NCBI GenBank assembly: GCA_036186865.1
Contig: AP025071.1
Span: 15,590,036-15,654,035 of the forward strand
DNA from: Eustoma russellianum
Lineage: Eukaryota; Streptophyta; Magnoliopsida; Gentianales; Gentianaceae
Direction: 5' to 3'
Length of the DNA: 64,000 nucleotides
Part shown: positions 47,063-59,405 of the stretch, piece by piece
Layout of the letters: the number at the start of each line of letters is the position of its first letter
How positions within the stretch are numbered: the first letter of the stretch is position 1
The notes under the pieces: generated by a model
Databases searched by the model: none
The model's input: only the letters and a program-made list of their open reading frames with translations
Told to the model about the DNA's origin: nothing
Position numbers and translations under genes: made by a program

Positions 47063-48239
47063 GGGCTGGTATTCCATGACGCTGGCCATGGAGACGGATA
47101 TGACGCGGCCACTAAAAGGCCGCCATGTGGCATTCATTACAAAACATTTTTTTTAAAATTTCGCTGTTTGTTTAAAATTAATAAAAAAAACATGCCCTGA
47201 GATTATTTCTAACCCTATTTCTGCTTTTTTCTTCCTCACGCCTCCCTTCTCCCTTCTCCAACGGAATACTCTTCCTCCGTCGACTGCAATCATCTCCACG
47301 GCTTCAGGCGGCCAGACTCCACAAATAGCAGGTAATTCTCTAATTCCCTCTAATCATCTTTAATTCTCTCCTTCCCTCTTTCTTCTTCTCCTGTTTTTTC
47401 GATCCCGGAGTTCAGCAGAAAACCTTGAACGATTACCAATATTCAAACTTTTGCATTTGCTGGAATTATGTTTCTCAAATGAAAAAAGAAAAAACTGTAT
47501 TAGCTTCAATACCGGACTGCTGAACTCAATATTTCCATGGATCCTTTGTAATAGGTGTCACATTCAGCTTCATCTACTTATTCTTGTACTCACACTTTCC
47601 CATGTTAAACCTCAAATGTTCATGCGAATTGTAATGCTAAGTACAAAATTTTTTTAATGATTAAAAAGATTTAAAAAAAAACAAAATTCAACAATTGAGA
47701 AACCTTGAGATCAATTGTTAAAAATTAATTTGAACAGAATACTGTGTTTGTAGCTGTTTACTTCCTTCATGATTTACTTGTGGTATTTTCAGTTTGCTTA
47801 CTGCGTTGGTGAAAAATTGAGGATGATTTTGAAAAACTTGCAGAGATGCTAGGAGCGGAGTTGCATTCAAGCTTTTCCTGCTGAGCTCCCGGGATCAAAA
47901 AAACAGGGGAAGAAGAAAGAAGGAAGGAGAGAATTAGAGATGATGGAAAGAGGGAATTAGAGAATTACCTGCTATTTGTTGAGTCTGGCCGCCTGAAGCC
48001 GTGGAGATGATGCAGTCGACGGAGGAAGAGTATTCCGCTGGAGAAGGGAAAGGGAGGCGTGAGGAAGAAAAAGGCAGAAAGTAGGGTTATGAATAATCTC
48101 AGTGCATGTTTTTTTTATTAATTTTAAACAAACAGCGAAATTTAAAAAAAAAAGGTTTTGTAATGAATGCCACGTGGTAGCCTTTTAGTGGCCGCGTCAT
48201 ATCCGCGTCTCCATGGCCAGCGTCATGGAATCCCAGCCC
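47063..48239. mobile_element. Non-autonomous Mutator-like element with long TIRs (1177 bp)
   Basis: Arms 47063-47420 and about 47877-48239 are inverted copies about 355 bp long (first bases GGGCTGG, including a GGCCATGGAGACG block), separated by about 457 bp. Flanked by a perfect 9 bp duplication TAGAAAGGA (47054-47062 and 48240-48248). TIR length and duplication length are those of MULEs. The loop has no transposase frame; it is AT-rich and shows no recognised captured gene. Confidence 0.9.
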
Positions 48240-48326
48240 TAGAAAGGATACTCATGCCTAAAAGTTGGCTGTAGAACTGACGTTATTATTCCCCCCACCT
48301 TTACTTACACTAAAAGAATACTTCAG

Positions 48327-48391
48327 TTGTTCCCATGACATAGTCTGATAAAAATAGACAAAGAGTAATCACTTTGAAAGAAGGAGGTTGG
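48327..48391 (+). mobile_element. Split SINE-like element, left piece
   Basis: Lies between a 16 bp direct repeat (48311-48326, TAAAAGAATACTTCAG) and copia element 4. Continues at 57903 once element 4 is removed. No clear Pol III box A, so its head may be degenerate. Confidence 0.45.
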
Positions 48392-48612
48392 TGTTAGGAA
48401 ATCCGCCAAAATCACTGCAAAACGCGCAGCGGAAAAACAAAACTTGATCTCCGATTTCCTACCAAGGATCCATGTTGTTCGTTTAATCGATAAAAGAAAC
48501 ACAAGAATTACCTCTAAAGAATCGAAATCCGCAGGTGGAAGAGGTGCGAAATCACGAACCCTCTGTCGGTATCCACACAAATGCTTCCGCCCGGAGTGCT
48601 AGCTCTTGCACA

Positions 48613-49735
48613 GCATGCTATGATACATCCAAAGACTCAAATATACAGCTCTCTTACACTTCCGCCACTAGTGCGCAGTTCAGTCTCATTGGATCTCTCG
48701 TCAATACATTTACGTGTACTTTGATACTTAAGTCTTCCAATGGATTGGCATGAGCTCTTTTTCCCTGCCTGCGCTCTCTAGGTTCAGGCAGGTCGGGTAC
48801 GTTATTTTGCCTGCTGATTTCTTTTCTTCATGATTGCTGGCTGGTAGTCGATGACTTTGTTGTTTTCTTCTGTCTTATGTGTGGTTTGGGCATTTTCATA
48901 TCATAGTCGAGTGGACTTTGGCTGTCATGCTGCAAGGAAGTTGGATCCATATGGCTACATTGTCTTCTGGCTCCCTTTCCACGGCACCTTTCAAATTGCT
49001 GGGATTTCACATACATCAACCTTCGATCTTCCACAGGGATTGGCTCTCACTCGTTATTTCTGCCTGTCTCCTAGTTGAGGCAGGCATATTCTATGACGAT
49101 GCGAGCTTCAAACATTCAACCGCACATTCTACTGTTGTTGCATGTCTTCCAGATGGATTGGCATTCATTCACTGTTTTCTGTCGGTCCCTTAATAGGTGA
49201 CGGCAGACCCGGTATGTTCTCGTTATCCCTCAGCTTTTCTGCAAGTTGGCTATATCGTGTTACTCACTTCTACTTTGCTATTGTGCATGGACGGGATCCT
49301 GTTTCTCTCTGGCCTCCACTATCATCAACGCCGAGGTTCACAATGCTGCATCACAGTTTCAACATCTTCCTGTCGTTGGCGGCCTCATTTGTTCTACGAC
49401 ATAAGCCTACACCATCACGCTTGGGGTTTTCTGCGGCATCTCCATCATTCGTCCCATCTATCTCATATGTGGTTTACTGTATTTATCTTATACACTGTAA
49501 CGACTATCCACACTTCAATCATATAAATATGTACGCTTTTCCTTCGCCAAGGTTTTATCCACAAGGTGGTTTTACTTGGCAAGGTTTTAATGCGGCATAT
49601 CGTATATGGTTTGAATGCGGATACCCTCATTTGCTTTGCACGTTATACTCTATGTCACTTGTAATAAGGTTTTCCCCACCAGAAGTGAGATCTTTTCTTT
49701 AATAAAAGTTTTTGTTTTTTTTAAAAAAAATATAT
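48613..49735 (+). mobile_element. Foreign ~1.1 kb segment within the LTR, with A/T-rich tail
   Basis: Replaces 56702-56805 of the other LTR. Composition is more GC-rich. It ends with TTTAATAAAAG and a T/A homopolymer run (49698-49731), like a polyadenylated retrosequence. It also has AAGGTTTTATCC and GGCAAGGTTTTAATG motifs (49548-49592) of a type often seen in plant retroelement 3' regions. No long conserved frame; identity unknown. Possibly a 5'-truncated retroelement. Confidence 0.45.
48733..49215 (+). repeat. Three diverged TCTTCCA...GGATTGGC hairpin units
   Basis: Near 48733, 49027 and 49147 the motif TCTTCCA(N)GGATTGGC recurs, each followed 25-45 bases on by a hairpin (CCTGCCTG/CAGGCAGG; GCCTGTC/GAGGCAGG; CTGTCGG/GACGGCAG). 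Confidence 0.6.
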
Positions 49736-50958
49736 ATATAATATATGTATATATATGTATATATATTATATGTATATATATATATATCTGTATATATACA
49801 CACACACACATATATGGACATCAAAAACCGAGTCCTAATCGGATTAGTTGATGCCAATCAAAATCCATATCAGATATGGATTCTCTCATTATTATCCGAC
49901 AACACACACACACCACACATATATATAAACCAAAAAACGAAATAATAATAATATAATATATAATATCCAATATTAATATTATTAATATTAAAAAAAAAAA
50001 TAATAATTAATATCCAATATTATATATTAATATTATTACTCAGCCATACGCATTCTTGTGTGTGACCCGATAGGCCCATATTAATTGGCAGTTGATTAAA
50101 TCTCTATTAAACCAACAAGTCGTAATTGGCCTCTAGCAAGGCATTACAACTACCCAATTAATACGAGTAAAGTCCAACTAGCCTAATAATAGTACATGCA
50201 TTAATCCCTTTGTCACACGATATCTAGTTTGAACATAAGTCATGGTCAGCGTCATACTTATATTGTTCAAACATATGATTACTCGATCTCTAAGTAGACT
50301 GATAAAACAAATGATATTGATCACACTATCAATTCATTTGAGCACGGCCATGCATTTCACAGTCTCACTAATCGAGGGGCCCAAAGATATCTCTCTCAAA
50401 AGAGAGGGACAAATTCTATCTTGATTGTTCAATATCCTCTACATAATTTCTATCACATTCAATCATGACCTTTATTATTATCCAGTTACGGATAACGTTT
50501 GATCATGTCAAAATATAATAGTCCTTATGTTGGAAACTATGACAATCTCAAGTCAAAGGATTAAAACATGACTATCATGAGATTTACTTATGACGCTAAT
50601 CCATGTATGTCTATCCAATACACTGTTCTCTAACAAGTATCTATAGATTGATTCGTATCACCATACACATAATCATCTCATGATTATCAAATCAATACTC
50701 ATACTGATTATAAATTATTTTATCTCTAACAATAATGAATCAGGGACATATATCAAAATTGTGTAACATACTAACCAACAATAATGATAATAAAACCTCT
50801 TTTATTAATAATAAATGCATAACATAAATATCCAAATCATGGCCTAGGGCACATACACTAACAATCTCCCACTTGCACTAGGCCTACAAATATCTGAGAC
50901 CCATAGATCTAGTGTTGATCATGCTTGACCCGTGAGAGAGGCTTAGTCAATGGATCCG

Positions 50959-52558
50959 CTATGTTATCGTTTGTGTCAACTTTGCATATCTTGACATCTC
51001 CTCTATCGATGATGTCTCGAATGAGATGGTACGTCTGAGTATATGTTTAGATCTCTGATGAGACCTAGGCTCTTTTGCTTGTGCTATGGCACCATTGTTG
51101 TCACAATAAATGTCCACAGGATTTGCAATGCTAGGTACCACTCCTAGCTCAGTGATGAACTTCTTCAACCAAACTGCTTCTTTAGCTGCATCTGATGCTG
51201 CTATATACTCAGCCTCTGTTGTAGAATCAGCCACAGTGCTTTGTTTTGAACTCTTCCAACTAACAGCTCCACCATTCAATGTGAATACAAAACCGGACTG
51301 CGATCTGAAATCATCTATGTCGGTTTGGAAGCTAGCATCTGTGTAACCATTTACAACTAACTCGTCATCCAAACCTCCATAAACCAAGAATACATCTTTA
51401 GTCCTTCTGAGGTACTTAATATTCTTGACAGCTGTCCAGTGACCTTCACCGGGTCAGCTTGATATCTACTTGTTGTGCTCAATGGATATGAGACATCTGG
51501 TCTAGTACATAACATGGCATACATGATCGATCCTATAGCAGAAGCATAAGGAATTTTATTCATTCGATCTCGCTCATCAGATGTCTGAGGACATTGATTC
51601 TTGCTAAGATGAATGCCATGAGACATAGGCAGGAATCCTTTCTTGGACTCTTGCATGTTGAACCTCAACATTTTATCTATGTATGTACTCTGACTCAAGC
51701 CTATTATCCTTTTAGATCTATCTCTATAGATCTTGATACCAAGGATATAGGTAGCCTCACCCAAGTCCTTCATTGAAAATGAATTCCCTAACCAAGCCTT
51801 AACCTTTTGCAAGGTAGGGATATCATTCCCAATAAGCAATATGTCATCCACATATAAGACCAGAAACACTACTGCACTCCCACTAACCATCTTGTAAACA
51901 CAAGGTTCATCTTCATTCTTGATGAAACCAAAGTTCTTAACTGTTTCATCAAAACGAAGATTCCAGCTTCGAGATGCTTGCTTCAATCCATAGATGGACC
52001 TTTGAAGCTTGCAAACCTTCTTTGAATTCTCAGGATTTACAAAACCCTCAGGTTGTGTCATGTACACATCCTCGAGTAAATTTCCATTAAGGAAAGCAGT
52101 TTTGACATCCATTTGCCATATCTCATAATCATAGTATGCTGCAATGGCAAGGAGAATTCGAATAGACTTAAGCATAGCTACTGGTGAAAAGGTTTCATCA
52201 TAGTCTATACCATGAGTTTGCTTGAAACCTTTAGCCACAAGCCTTGCTTTGTAGGTTTGCACATTTCCATCCATGTCAGTTTTCTCTTCTTGAAAACCCA
52301 TTTGCAACCAATAGTCTTACCCTCTGGAGGATCAATTAAAGACCAAACTTGGTTATCAACATATTGCATCTCAGAATTCATGGCTCCAAGCCATTTATCT
52401 GAATCTGGACCTGACACAGCTTCCTGATAGGTAGTAGGCTCATCTTGATCTATGAGCATAACTTCACTATCATCAGTCACAAGAAATCCATATCTCTCTG
52501 GCTGACGATGTATCCTATCAGATCTGCGTTGGACTTGTGTTACATTTTCAGGCTCCAC
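50959..52558 (-). pseudogene. RT and RNase H of element 4
   Basis: The frame at 52558-52205 covers the RT N-terminus (AMNSEMQYVDNQVW, GCKWVFK). After one frame change the 316-codon frame 52307-51357 carries KARLVAKGF, QMDVKTAFLNG, YGLKQASRSW and the YVDD active site (plus-strand bases 51843-51854). A further frame change near 51400 leads to RNase H (GYTDASFQTD, STTEAEYIAA, CDNNGAIA, SKHI) down to about 50990. Catalytic residues of RT and RNase H are present; two or three single-base shifts separate them. Confidence 0.88.
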
Positions 52559-52738
52559 AACTGTTTGTGGTTCTGAAATTGTCTCTAAAGACGGTTCAAT
52601 GATATCTTGTGGAACTTGAGTTTCCTCAAGTTGTACTATACTCCCCTAGTTCTCTTAGAGAGAAACTCCTTTTCCAAAAAGACTCCATTTCGAGCAACAA
52701 ACACTTTGTTCTCTGAGGGAATATAGAAATAGTACCCT

Positions 52739-53996
52739 TTAGTTCTTTAGGATACCCCACAAAAATACATTTGATAGATTTGGAGCTAGCTTATCTGACA
52801 CTAATCTTTTCACATAAGCTTCACAACCCCAAATCTTAAGAAAAGACAAACTGGGTCTCTTACCAGTCCACATCTCATATGGTGTCTTTTCAACCGCTTT
52901 AGATGGTACACGGTTCAAAATGAATGCAGCTGTCTCCAAGGCATAACCCCAAAAGATAAGGAAGATCTACTTGATCATAGATCGAACCATATCTAATAAA
53001 GTTCGATTTCTCCTTTCAGAAAACCATTCCATTGTGGAGTTCCTGGAGGAGTCAACTGTGAAACGATTCCACAATTTCTTAGATGTTGGTCAAATTCTTG
53101 GCTCAAATATTCACCACCTCGATCTGATCGAACGTTTTATTGTCTTACCAAGTTGATTTTGTACTTCATTTTGAAAAGTTCTAAACATTTCAAAAGACTC
53201 ATGCTTATGTTTCATTAGGTAGACATAGCCATACCTACTGAAATCATCAGTAAAAGTTGAAATACAAACATCCTCTGTCACTAATGCTGATTGGGCCGCA
53301 TACATCTGTATGTACCAAGCCCAATAAGTCATTAGCCCTTTCACTATGTCCAGTAAAAGGGGCCTTTGTCATCTTTCCAAGCAAACAAGACTCGCAATTT
53401 TCAAATGATTCAAAATCAAATGAATCTAATAATCCATCTTGATGGAGTTTAGATACGCGCTTCTCATTTATATGGCTAAGGCGACAATGCCATAATATGC
53501 AGGGTTTAATTCATTTGGCTTAGTTCTCTTTGAAGATATGTTATAAATATTACCGTCATTGGAATCATCAAGGTTAAGGACATAAATGCCATTATAACTA
53601 CTTGCAATACAATAAAGCAAGTCATTTTTCAAAAATAAACACTTCTTATTTTTAATTAAAAGAATAACCTTCATCATCCAAAACAGACTGAAATAAGATT
53701 CCTACTCATAGTAGGAACATAAAAGCAATTGTTTAAACTAACAAAAGCCCATTGGGCAAGACAAGCTCATAGGTCCCTACAGCTATAGCAGCAACTCTTG
53801 CTCTATTGCCAACACGTAGGTCCACCTCGCCCTTCTTCAGCATCCTACTCCTTTTGAGCCCCTGCATATTTGTACAAATATGGGATCCACATCCAGTATC
53901 TAATACCCAGGAAGAAGAAGTAGATAAATTAATTTCTATAACATAAATACCTGAAGATGTAGTCGCACTACCCTTCAGCTTCTTCAACTCCTCCAA
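52739..53996 (-). pseudogene. Protease and integrase of element 4, fragmented
   Basis: Protease: WVLDTGCGSHIC in the frame 53996-53733 (DTG catalytic motif). The integrase zinc region (53677-53340) is broken. Core pieces: FTDDFSRYGYVYLMKHKHE (about 53250), IRSRWG with the third block shifted (53110), and LNRVPSKAVEKTPYEMWTG with FLKIWGCEAYVK (52939-52790). At least five stops or shifts. Confidence 0.82.
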
Positions 53997-53999
53997 ATA

Positions 54000-54803
54000 T
54001 CACAATTTCTTTTCCAATGCCCAGGCTTGTTGCAATGGAAACAAGTTCCTTCCTTAGGAACCTTTCCTTGGGACCAGGTTTCGGTTTAGCTTGACCCTTG
54101 GACCCTTTTGCACCCTTCGACCTTTGGGCTTACCCTTGCCTTTACCTTTCTTTTTCATAGGCTTGATATTGACACTCAATACATGGGTAGGCTTTTTGAT
54201 ATTCCCCTCAGCAGTTTTGAGCATACCGTGTAGCTCAGGAATGGACTTTTCCATATTATTCATATTGTAGTTCATAACGAACTGAGAAAAACTGCTAGGC
54301 AAAGAGTGTAGGATCAAATCCGTGGCGAGTTCCAAACTCAGGGGATATCCAAGTCTTGCAAGGTGATCTATATAGCCTTTCATCTTTAAAACATGCGCTA
54401 ACAGATTCACCTTCAGACATCTTACAGTCAAAAAGTGCAACAGCGTGTCGAACCTATCCTCCTAGCCTGTTGTTGGAAAGCTTGTTTGAGATGCACACTC
54501 ATCTCATAAGCTTCTAAGTGTTCCAGGTCTTTCTGAAGTCCTGAACACATAGTTGCCAACATAAGACATCCTATGTCATTGAATCTTCCACATGCTTCTT
54601 ATACTTATTCTTAACAGCAACAGAAGCATCAGCACAGGAGGGGGTTCAGGGACAGGGTCATCGAGCACGTAGGACTTCTTTTCTTGCTTGAGAACAATTC
54701 TCAAGTTTCGAAACCAATCAACAAAATTAGTCCCACATTCTTTTAATTTTTCCTTCTCAAGGATTGATCGCAACGATAAGGTGGAATTGTTATTAGCAGC
54801 CAT
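54000..54803 (-). pseudogene. gag of element 4
   Basis: Starts at 54803 with MAANNNSTLSLRSILEKEKL, then FVDWFRNLRIVLKQEKK, a standard copia gag N-terminus. It shifts frame near 54600, continues at 54440-54054 (HLARLGYPLSLELATDLILHSLP, a Lys-rich linker) and has a CCHC knuckle (CFHCNKPGHWKRNC) at about 54004-54046. Two or three frameshifts. Confidence 0.85.
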
Positions 54804-55922
54804 TTATGATCTACAAAACATGCAAAGTAACACTTTATTAATAATGAGGTTAAAATTTATAAAACTCCCACTAAAACATAACCCTCAAAAGAAATATTTT
54901 AGTGAGCTAAGATCCATATTTGACTTAATTCTAAACTCAGCTTTGGCATGACGCTTAAAATTAAGTTATTTAGGTAGGTAACTTCTTTACCAATTACATC
55001 TCATGTAACTCTTAGAATTTATGGAATAATGACATCATATATCATTGTATGTTAGATTCCATCTAATGCCTTGGGCCCAAAACCGTTTTGATAGCCCAAT
55101 TAGTCTAACCAATTTTAAACATATGAGTAGCACTATTACTCATCCTACGTAGCTAGGAATGTTTAAAGCACATTGCTTTGGCAATACCTACTTTAATACA
55201 ATCCCAGTTTTAATAGGTGTTTAAGACATGGATGGCATCAAGACTTAAATTATTAATGAGGGTTCAACTTAGTTTATGTCTTGCATTGCATATCATTATA
55301 TCGTACATCCTATATGCATATATAATCTATCATCCACGCATCTCATACAAAATGATAAATATGTAAACTGACATAGCATGGCCAAACTAAATATATCTTC
55401 ATGAGACCAAATGAAGATCATAAAGGAAACCCTATGTGAAAGACTTCCTATTACAACATTTGCAATGATACATATCTTCTACTCTTGAGCTCGTGCCTCC
55501 ATCTCCATGGAATCCACTCGTCCTTGGTATGTGTCGTCATCACCACTTTTGTAGCTTGATTCTTCATTTATTACAATAATAAAGAAAAACCTAACTACTT
55601 GTATAATAAAATGCAACAAAACTGCAGCGGCACGCAGGCCATAATAACCCAAAATAGAAATATGACTAAGTCAATCACATAGGTCCTTGGCCATGCTATG
55701 CATCATGCAAAGACATCAACAATTATAATATATCTTACACAAAAATATTATAACAAATAAACATATTATAACAAATAAATATATATTGACATCAATCAGA
55801 TTGATAATTTTCTTTTCGGAACCCTAACACAGACGCATCAATCATATTAACGATCTTACTGTTTTGAATACGTGTAAACCCTTATAGAAGCACCGATCGA
55901 ACCGAAAGTTATCATTCTAAAC

Positions 55923-56057
55923 CCGAAACAGGATCATCAATCGAATTGATAACCTGCTATTCGAAATCCGAAACAGAATCATCAGTCGAATTGATAATCT
56001 GCCATTCGAAATCCGAAAACAGAATCATCAATTGAATCGATAATCTGTCTGTTTTGA
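55923..56057. repeat. 45 bp tandem repeat, 3 copies
   Basis: Units start at 55923, 55968 and 56013 (CCGAAACAG-ATCATCA...). The third copy is diverged at its end. A partial relative lies upstream at 55897. Confidence 0.85.
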
Positions 56058-56473
56058 ATATGCATAAACTCTTACAGAATCATTATCGATTGTTCATATC
56101 GATATAAACATAATCGTTTTGATCATCACATGAAAAATGAAAACTTTATATCACTTATAACATTCTGGAATTATAACATCTCATGAAAACGAATTGAAAC
56201 ATTAATCCGCTCTCACCAGATGAGATTCAAATAGGGTTTTACACATATTGTGTGTTTATATCTAATCTAAATAGAATCGGTTTTAATCATCACATGACAA
56301 ACGAATACCGCCGTATACAAATCATCTCATGAAAACGATTTAAAAAACACCATTCTTCTCTCATCATATGAAATCCGACTTGGGGTTTGTACATATATCA
56401 TGCCATACGAATTCAAACAGAAAACATATAATCACATAAGCATGATATAATCGATTTAAACGAGACAACAAGT

Positions 56474-56486
56474 GTTTCTGATACCA
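56474..56486 (-). other. Primer-binding site of element 4
   Basis: Minus reading TGGTATCAGAAAC, matching the iMet site over its first ten bases, one base from the LTR. Confidence 0.75.
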
Positions 56487-56487
56487 C

Positions 56488-57897
56488 TGTTAGGAAATCC
56501 AATATCACTGCAAAACACGCAGCGGAAAAACAAAACTTGATCTCCGATTTCCTACCAAGGATCCATGTTGTTCGTTTAATCGATAAAAGAAACACAAGAA
56601 TTACCTCTAAAGAATCAAAAATCCGCAGGTGGAAGAGGTGTGAAATCACAAACCCTCTGTCGGTATCCACACGAATGCTTCCGCCCGGAGTGCTAGCTCT
56701 TGAACGGCGCAGCTAATAGACTCACTTTTCTCCAAAACGACTCTAGGATTTTCTGTTTCGTGTTATTTCATCTGTCCTCTAAGGACGAGATACATAAATA
56801 TATACACATATATGGACATAAAAAACCGAGTCCTAATCGGATTAGTTTGCCAATCAAAATCCATATCAGATATGATTCTATCAGGATATTCAAAATCCAT
56901 ATCAGATATGGATTCTCTCATTATTATTTGACAACAATATATATATATTATATATATATATAACCAAAAAACGAAAATAATAATAATAATTATCCAATAT
57001 TAATATTATTAATAAAAACGATAATAATAATAGTATCCAATATTATTAATATTAATATTATTAATCTCAGCCATACGCATTCTTGTATGTGACCCGATAG
57101 GCCCATATTAATTGGCAGTTGATTAAATCGCTATTAAACCAACAAGTCGTAATTGGCCTCTAGCAAGGCATTACAACTACCCAATTAATACGAGTAAAGT
57201 CCAACTAGCCTAATAATAGTACATACATTAATCTCTTTGTCACATGATATCTAGTTTGAACATAAGTCATGGTCAGCGTCATACTTATTGTTCAAACATA
57301 TGATTACTCGATCTCTAAGTAGACTGATAAAACAAATGATATTGATACACTATCAATTCATTTGAGCACGACCATGCATTTCACAGTCTCACTAATCGAG
57401 GGGCCCAAAGGTATCTCTCTCAAAAGAGAGGGACAAATTCTATCTTGATTGTTCAATATCCTCTACATAATTTCTATCATATTCAATCATGACCTTTATT
57501 ATCCAGTTAAGGATAACGTTTGATCATGTCAAAATATAATAGTCCTTATGTTGGAAACTATGACAATCTCAAGTCAAATGATTAAAACATGACTATCATG
57601 AGATTTACTTATGACGCTAATCCATGTAGTAATCTCATGATGAGTCTATCCAATACACTGTTCTCTAACGAGTATCTATGAAATTGATTTGTATCACCAT
57701 ACACATAATCATCTCATGATTATCAAATCAATACTCATACTGATTATAATTATTTTATTTCTATAACAATAATGAATCAGGGACATATATCAAAATTGTG
57801 TAACATACTAACCAACAATAATGATAATAAAATCTCTTTTATTAATAATAAATGCACATAAATATCCAAATCATGGCCTAGGGCACATACACTAACA
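56488..57897 (-). repeat. 5' LTR of element 4 (1410 bp)
   Basis: TG...CA ends and few differences from the matching parts of the left LTR. Contains AATATT-rich runs (56990-57065). Confidence 0.9.
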
Positions 57898-58341
57898 GTT
57901 GGGAGTTCGAATCTCTTCAGGGTATTTGTAGGGAATTCTATTGATTTGGCTCTATAATGTTGTAACCCATGCATATAACCTGTCTTTGTCTGAATCTATC
58001 AGGTTCCTGATTTACATCTCTACACTTCCTGCAGGACCGGGTGGCAGGGACGCTTACTGGTTGGGATACAACCTTGTGTATAACTTGCCCTTTGTCTGTA
58101 TCTATCAAGTTCCTGATTTACATCTCCACACTTCCTGTGGTTATAACCTTGTATATAACCTGCCCTTTGTCAAGTTCCTGATTTACATCCCCACACTTCC
58201 TGTAGTTATAACCTTGTATATAACCTGTCCTTTGTATATAACCTGCCATTTGTCTAAATCTATCAGTTTTCTGATTTACATCCCTACACTTTTGTAGAAT
58301 CGGGGGTGCCAAGGACGTTTATTGGTTGGGTACAACCTTTT
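57898..58341 (+). mobile_element. Split SINE-like element, right piece, with internally reiterated body
   Basis: Starts with a box-B-like GAGTTCGAATCTC at 57903-57915. The body then repeats a unit containing TTCCTGATTTACATC, CACTTCC and AACCTTGTATATAACC four times (about 57990, 58085, 58165 and 58265) at unequal spacing. It ends CAACCTTTTTAAAAG next to the second copy of the 16 bp repeat (58342-58357, one mismatch). The flanking duplication indicates retrotransposition before element 4 arrived. Confidence 0.5.
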
Positions 58342-58357
58342 TAAAAGAATACTACAG

Positions 58358-58792
58358 CATATGATAAGCAAATGAAAACTACTAGTCAGGCAGCAGAAGA
58401 CCACTAGCCATCAAGAAAATAGTTAGAATAACTATCATTTTCTGTTAGTTTAAGTTGACAACTCTAGATTGTTTTAAGGATATCATTTAATGCTACAATC
58501 AATACTGAATCCCGTTTTATACCTTTATACCATGTAAATAAAGTAATAAAGCAATGAATTAGAACGTGAAGAAAGAAAGCTTCTTTTTACATTTTTTCCG
58601 GACAAAATAACCCCTAGACTTTCTCTAACTTAAATATGGCATTTCCACCATATTCATTTGGACAAATGAAATTTGAATTTTCTGTAAAATGACAACTAAA
58701 TTTTCTATAACAGAAAAATGATAATTTGTACCAATAACTATAGCTGTTGTGTCTACATTGCAACAAAAGTTTTTAATTCTCACTGTTCACAC
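58358..58792. other. Left arm (outer part) of a large inverted-repeat structure
   Basis: From about 58680 the sequence is an inverted counterpart of 63400-63540 (shared ATAACTATAGCTGTTGT-like and CAGAAAAATGATAA-like motifs). 58358-58680 holds nothing else recognisable. No gene. Confidence 0.5.
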
Positions 58793-59171
58793 GAGTAAAT
58801 TGCAGTTAGCACCCAAACGTTGGTCACATTTTCCAGTTAGCATTTAATCGTTATGAAACATCAGTTGGCATCCAAACGTGGCCATAATTGACTCATTAAC
58901 ACCAAAAACCGGCTGCTGACCTGCTGCAGCCGGTTTCAACAAATTTTACCGCAAAAATCAATTTTCCCCACAAAATAACGTCTTCTCCTTCTCTCACTCC
59001 TGCTGCAATTGGCTCCTTCTGATTTCCTTCATAAATTAGCCTCCCAGTCACACCATTAGTTCCTTCATACTGCTATCCACAAGTGAGACTGAAACCGTGT
59101 AAGAGTAGACCGTGTGGCATAAAACGGTTGTAAAAAATCCTTGGGTCTGTGAAGGTGTCATACATAAAAAC

Positions 59172-59363
59172 CGGATGAAATCAGATGATGTAAAATATGA
59201 GGTTAAATATGAGGCCTCCAATCATGCTACACACCACGTGTATAAAAGAGCTTTCTTTTTAAAAAAGAAAAAAAGGAAACAACGGGCCCTTTTATACACG
59301 TGACATCGCGTGATTGGATGCCTCATATTTAACCTCATATTTTACTTCCTCTGATCTCATCCG
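59172..59363. mobile_element. Foldback MITE copy 2 (192 bp), same family as 33974-34162
   Basis: Inverted arms start CGGATGA/TCATCCG and share TATGAGGCCTCCAATCAT and CACGTGTA with copy 1. Flanked by CATAAAAAC and CATAAAACC (9 bp, one mismatch). The terminal bases differ from copy 1, so it is a sister subfamily. Confidence 0.82.
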
Positions 59364-59405
59364 CATAAAACCATATCATTTTTTTAAGAAAACCGTATGC
59401 CATAA

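Larger units (their letters stand above)
48392..50863 (-). repeat. 3' LTR of element 4, carrying a foreign segment
   Basis: Outer parts 48392-48612 and about 49800-50863 match the right LTR closely. The middle (about 48613-49735) has no counterpart there. Confidence 0.88.
54804..56487 (-). other. Long leader of element 4, non-coding
   Basis: About 1.7 kb between the primer site and gag, unusually long for a copia leader. It holds the 45 bp tandem repeat and no frame of note. Either a true leader or an accreted segment. Confidence 0.6.
48392..57897 (-). mobile_element. Ty1/copia retrotransposon, element 4
   Basis: LTRs 48392-50863 and 56488-57897, perfect 5 bp duplication GTTGG (48387-48391 and 57898-57902). 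Minus-strand primer site at 56474-56486 and a polypurine tract, AGTGGGAGATTG in minus reading, next to the left LTR. gag and pol are in copia order. RT is open, while gag and integrase are broken. The left LTR is about 1.06 kb longer than the right because about 100 bp is replaced by foreign sequence. Confidence 0.92.

Noticed and set aside
49142..49702. 186-codon plus-strand frame in the foreign LTR segment
   Set aside because: No motif, overlaps hairpin repeats, and biased to Ser/Phe/His as expected from CT-rich sequence.
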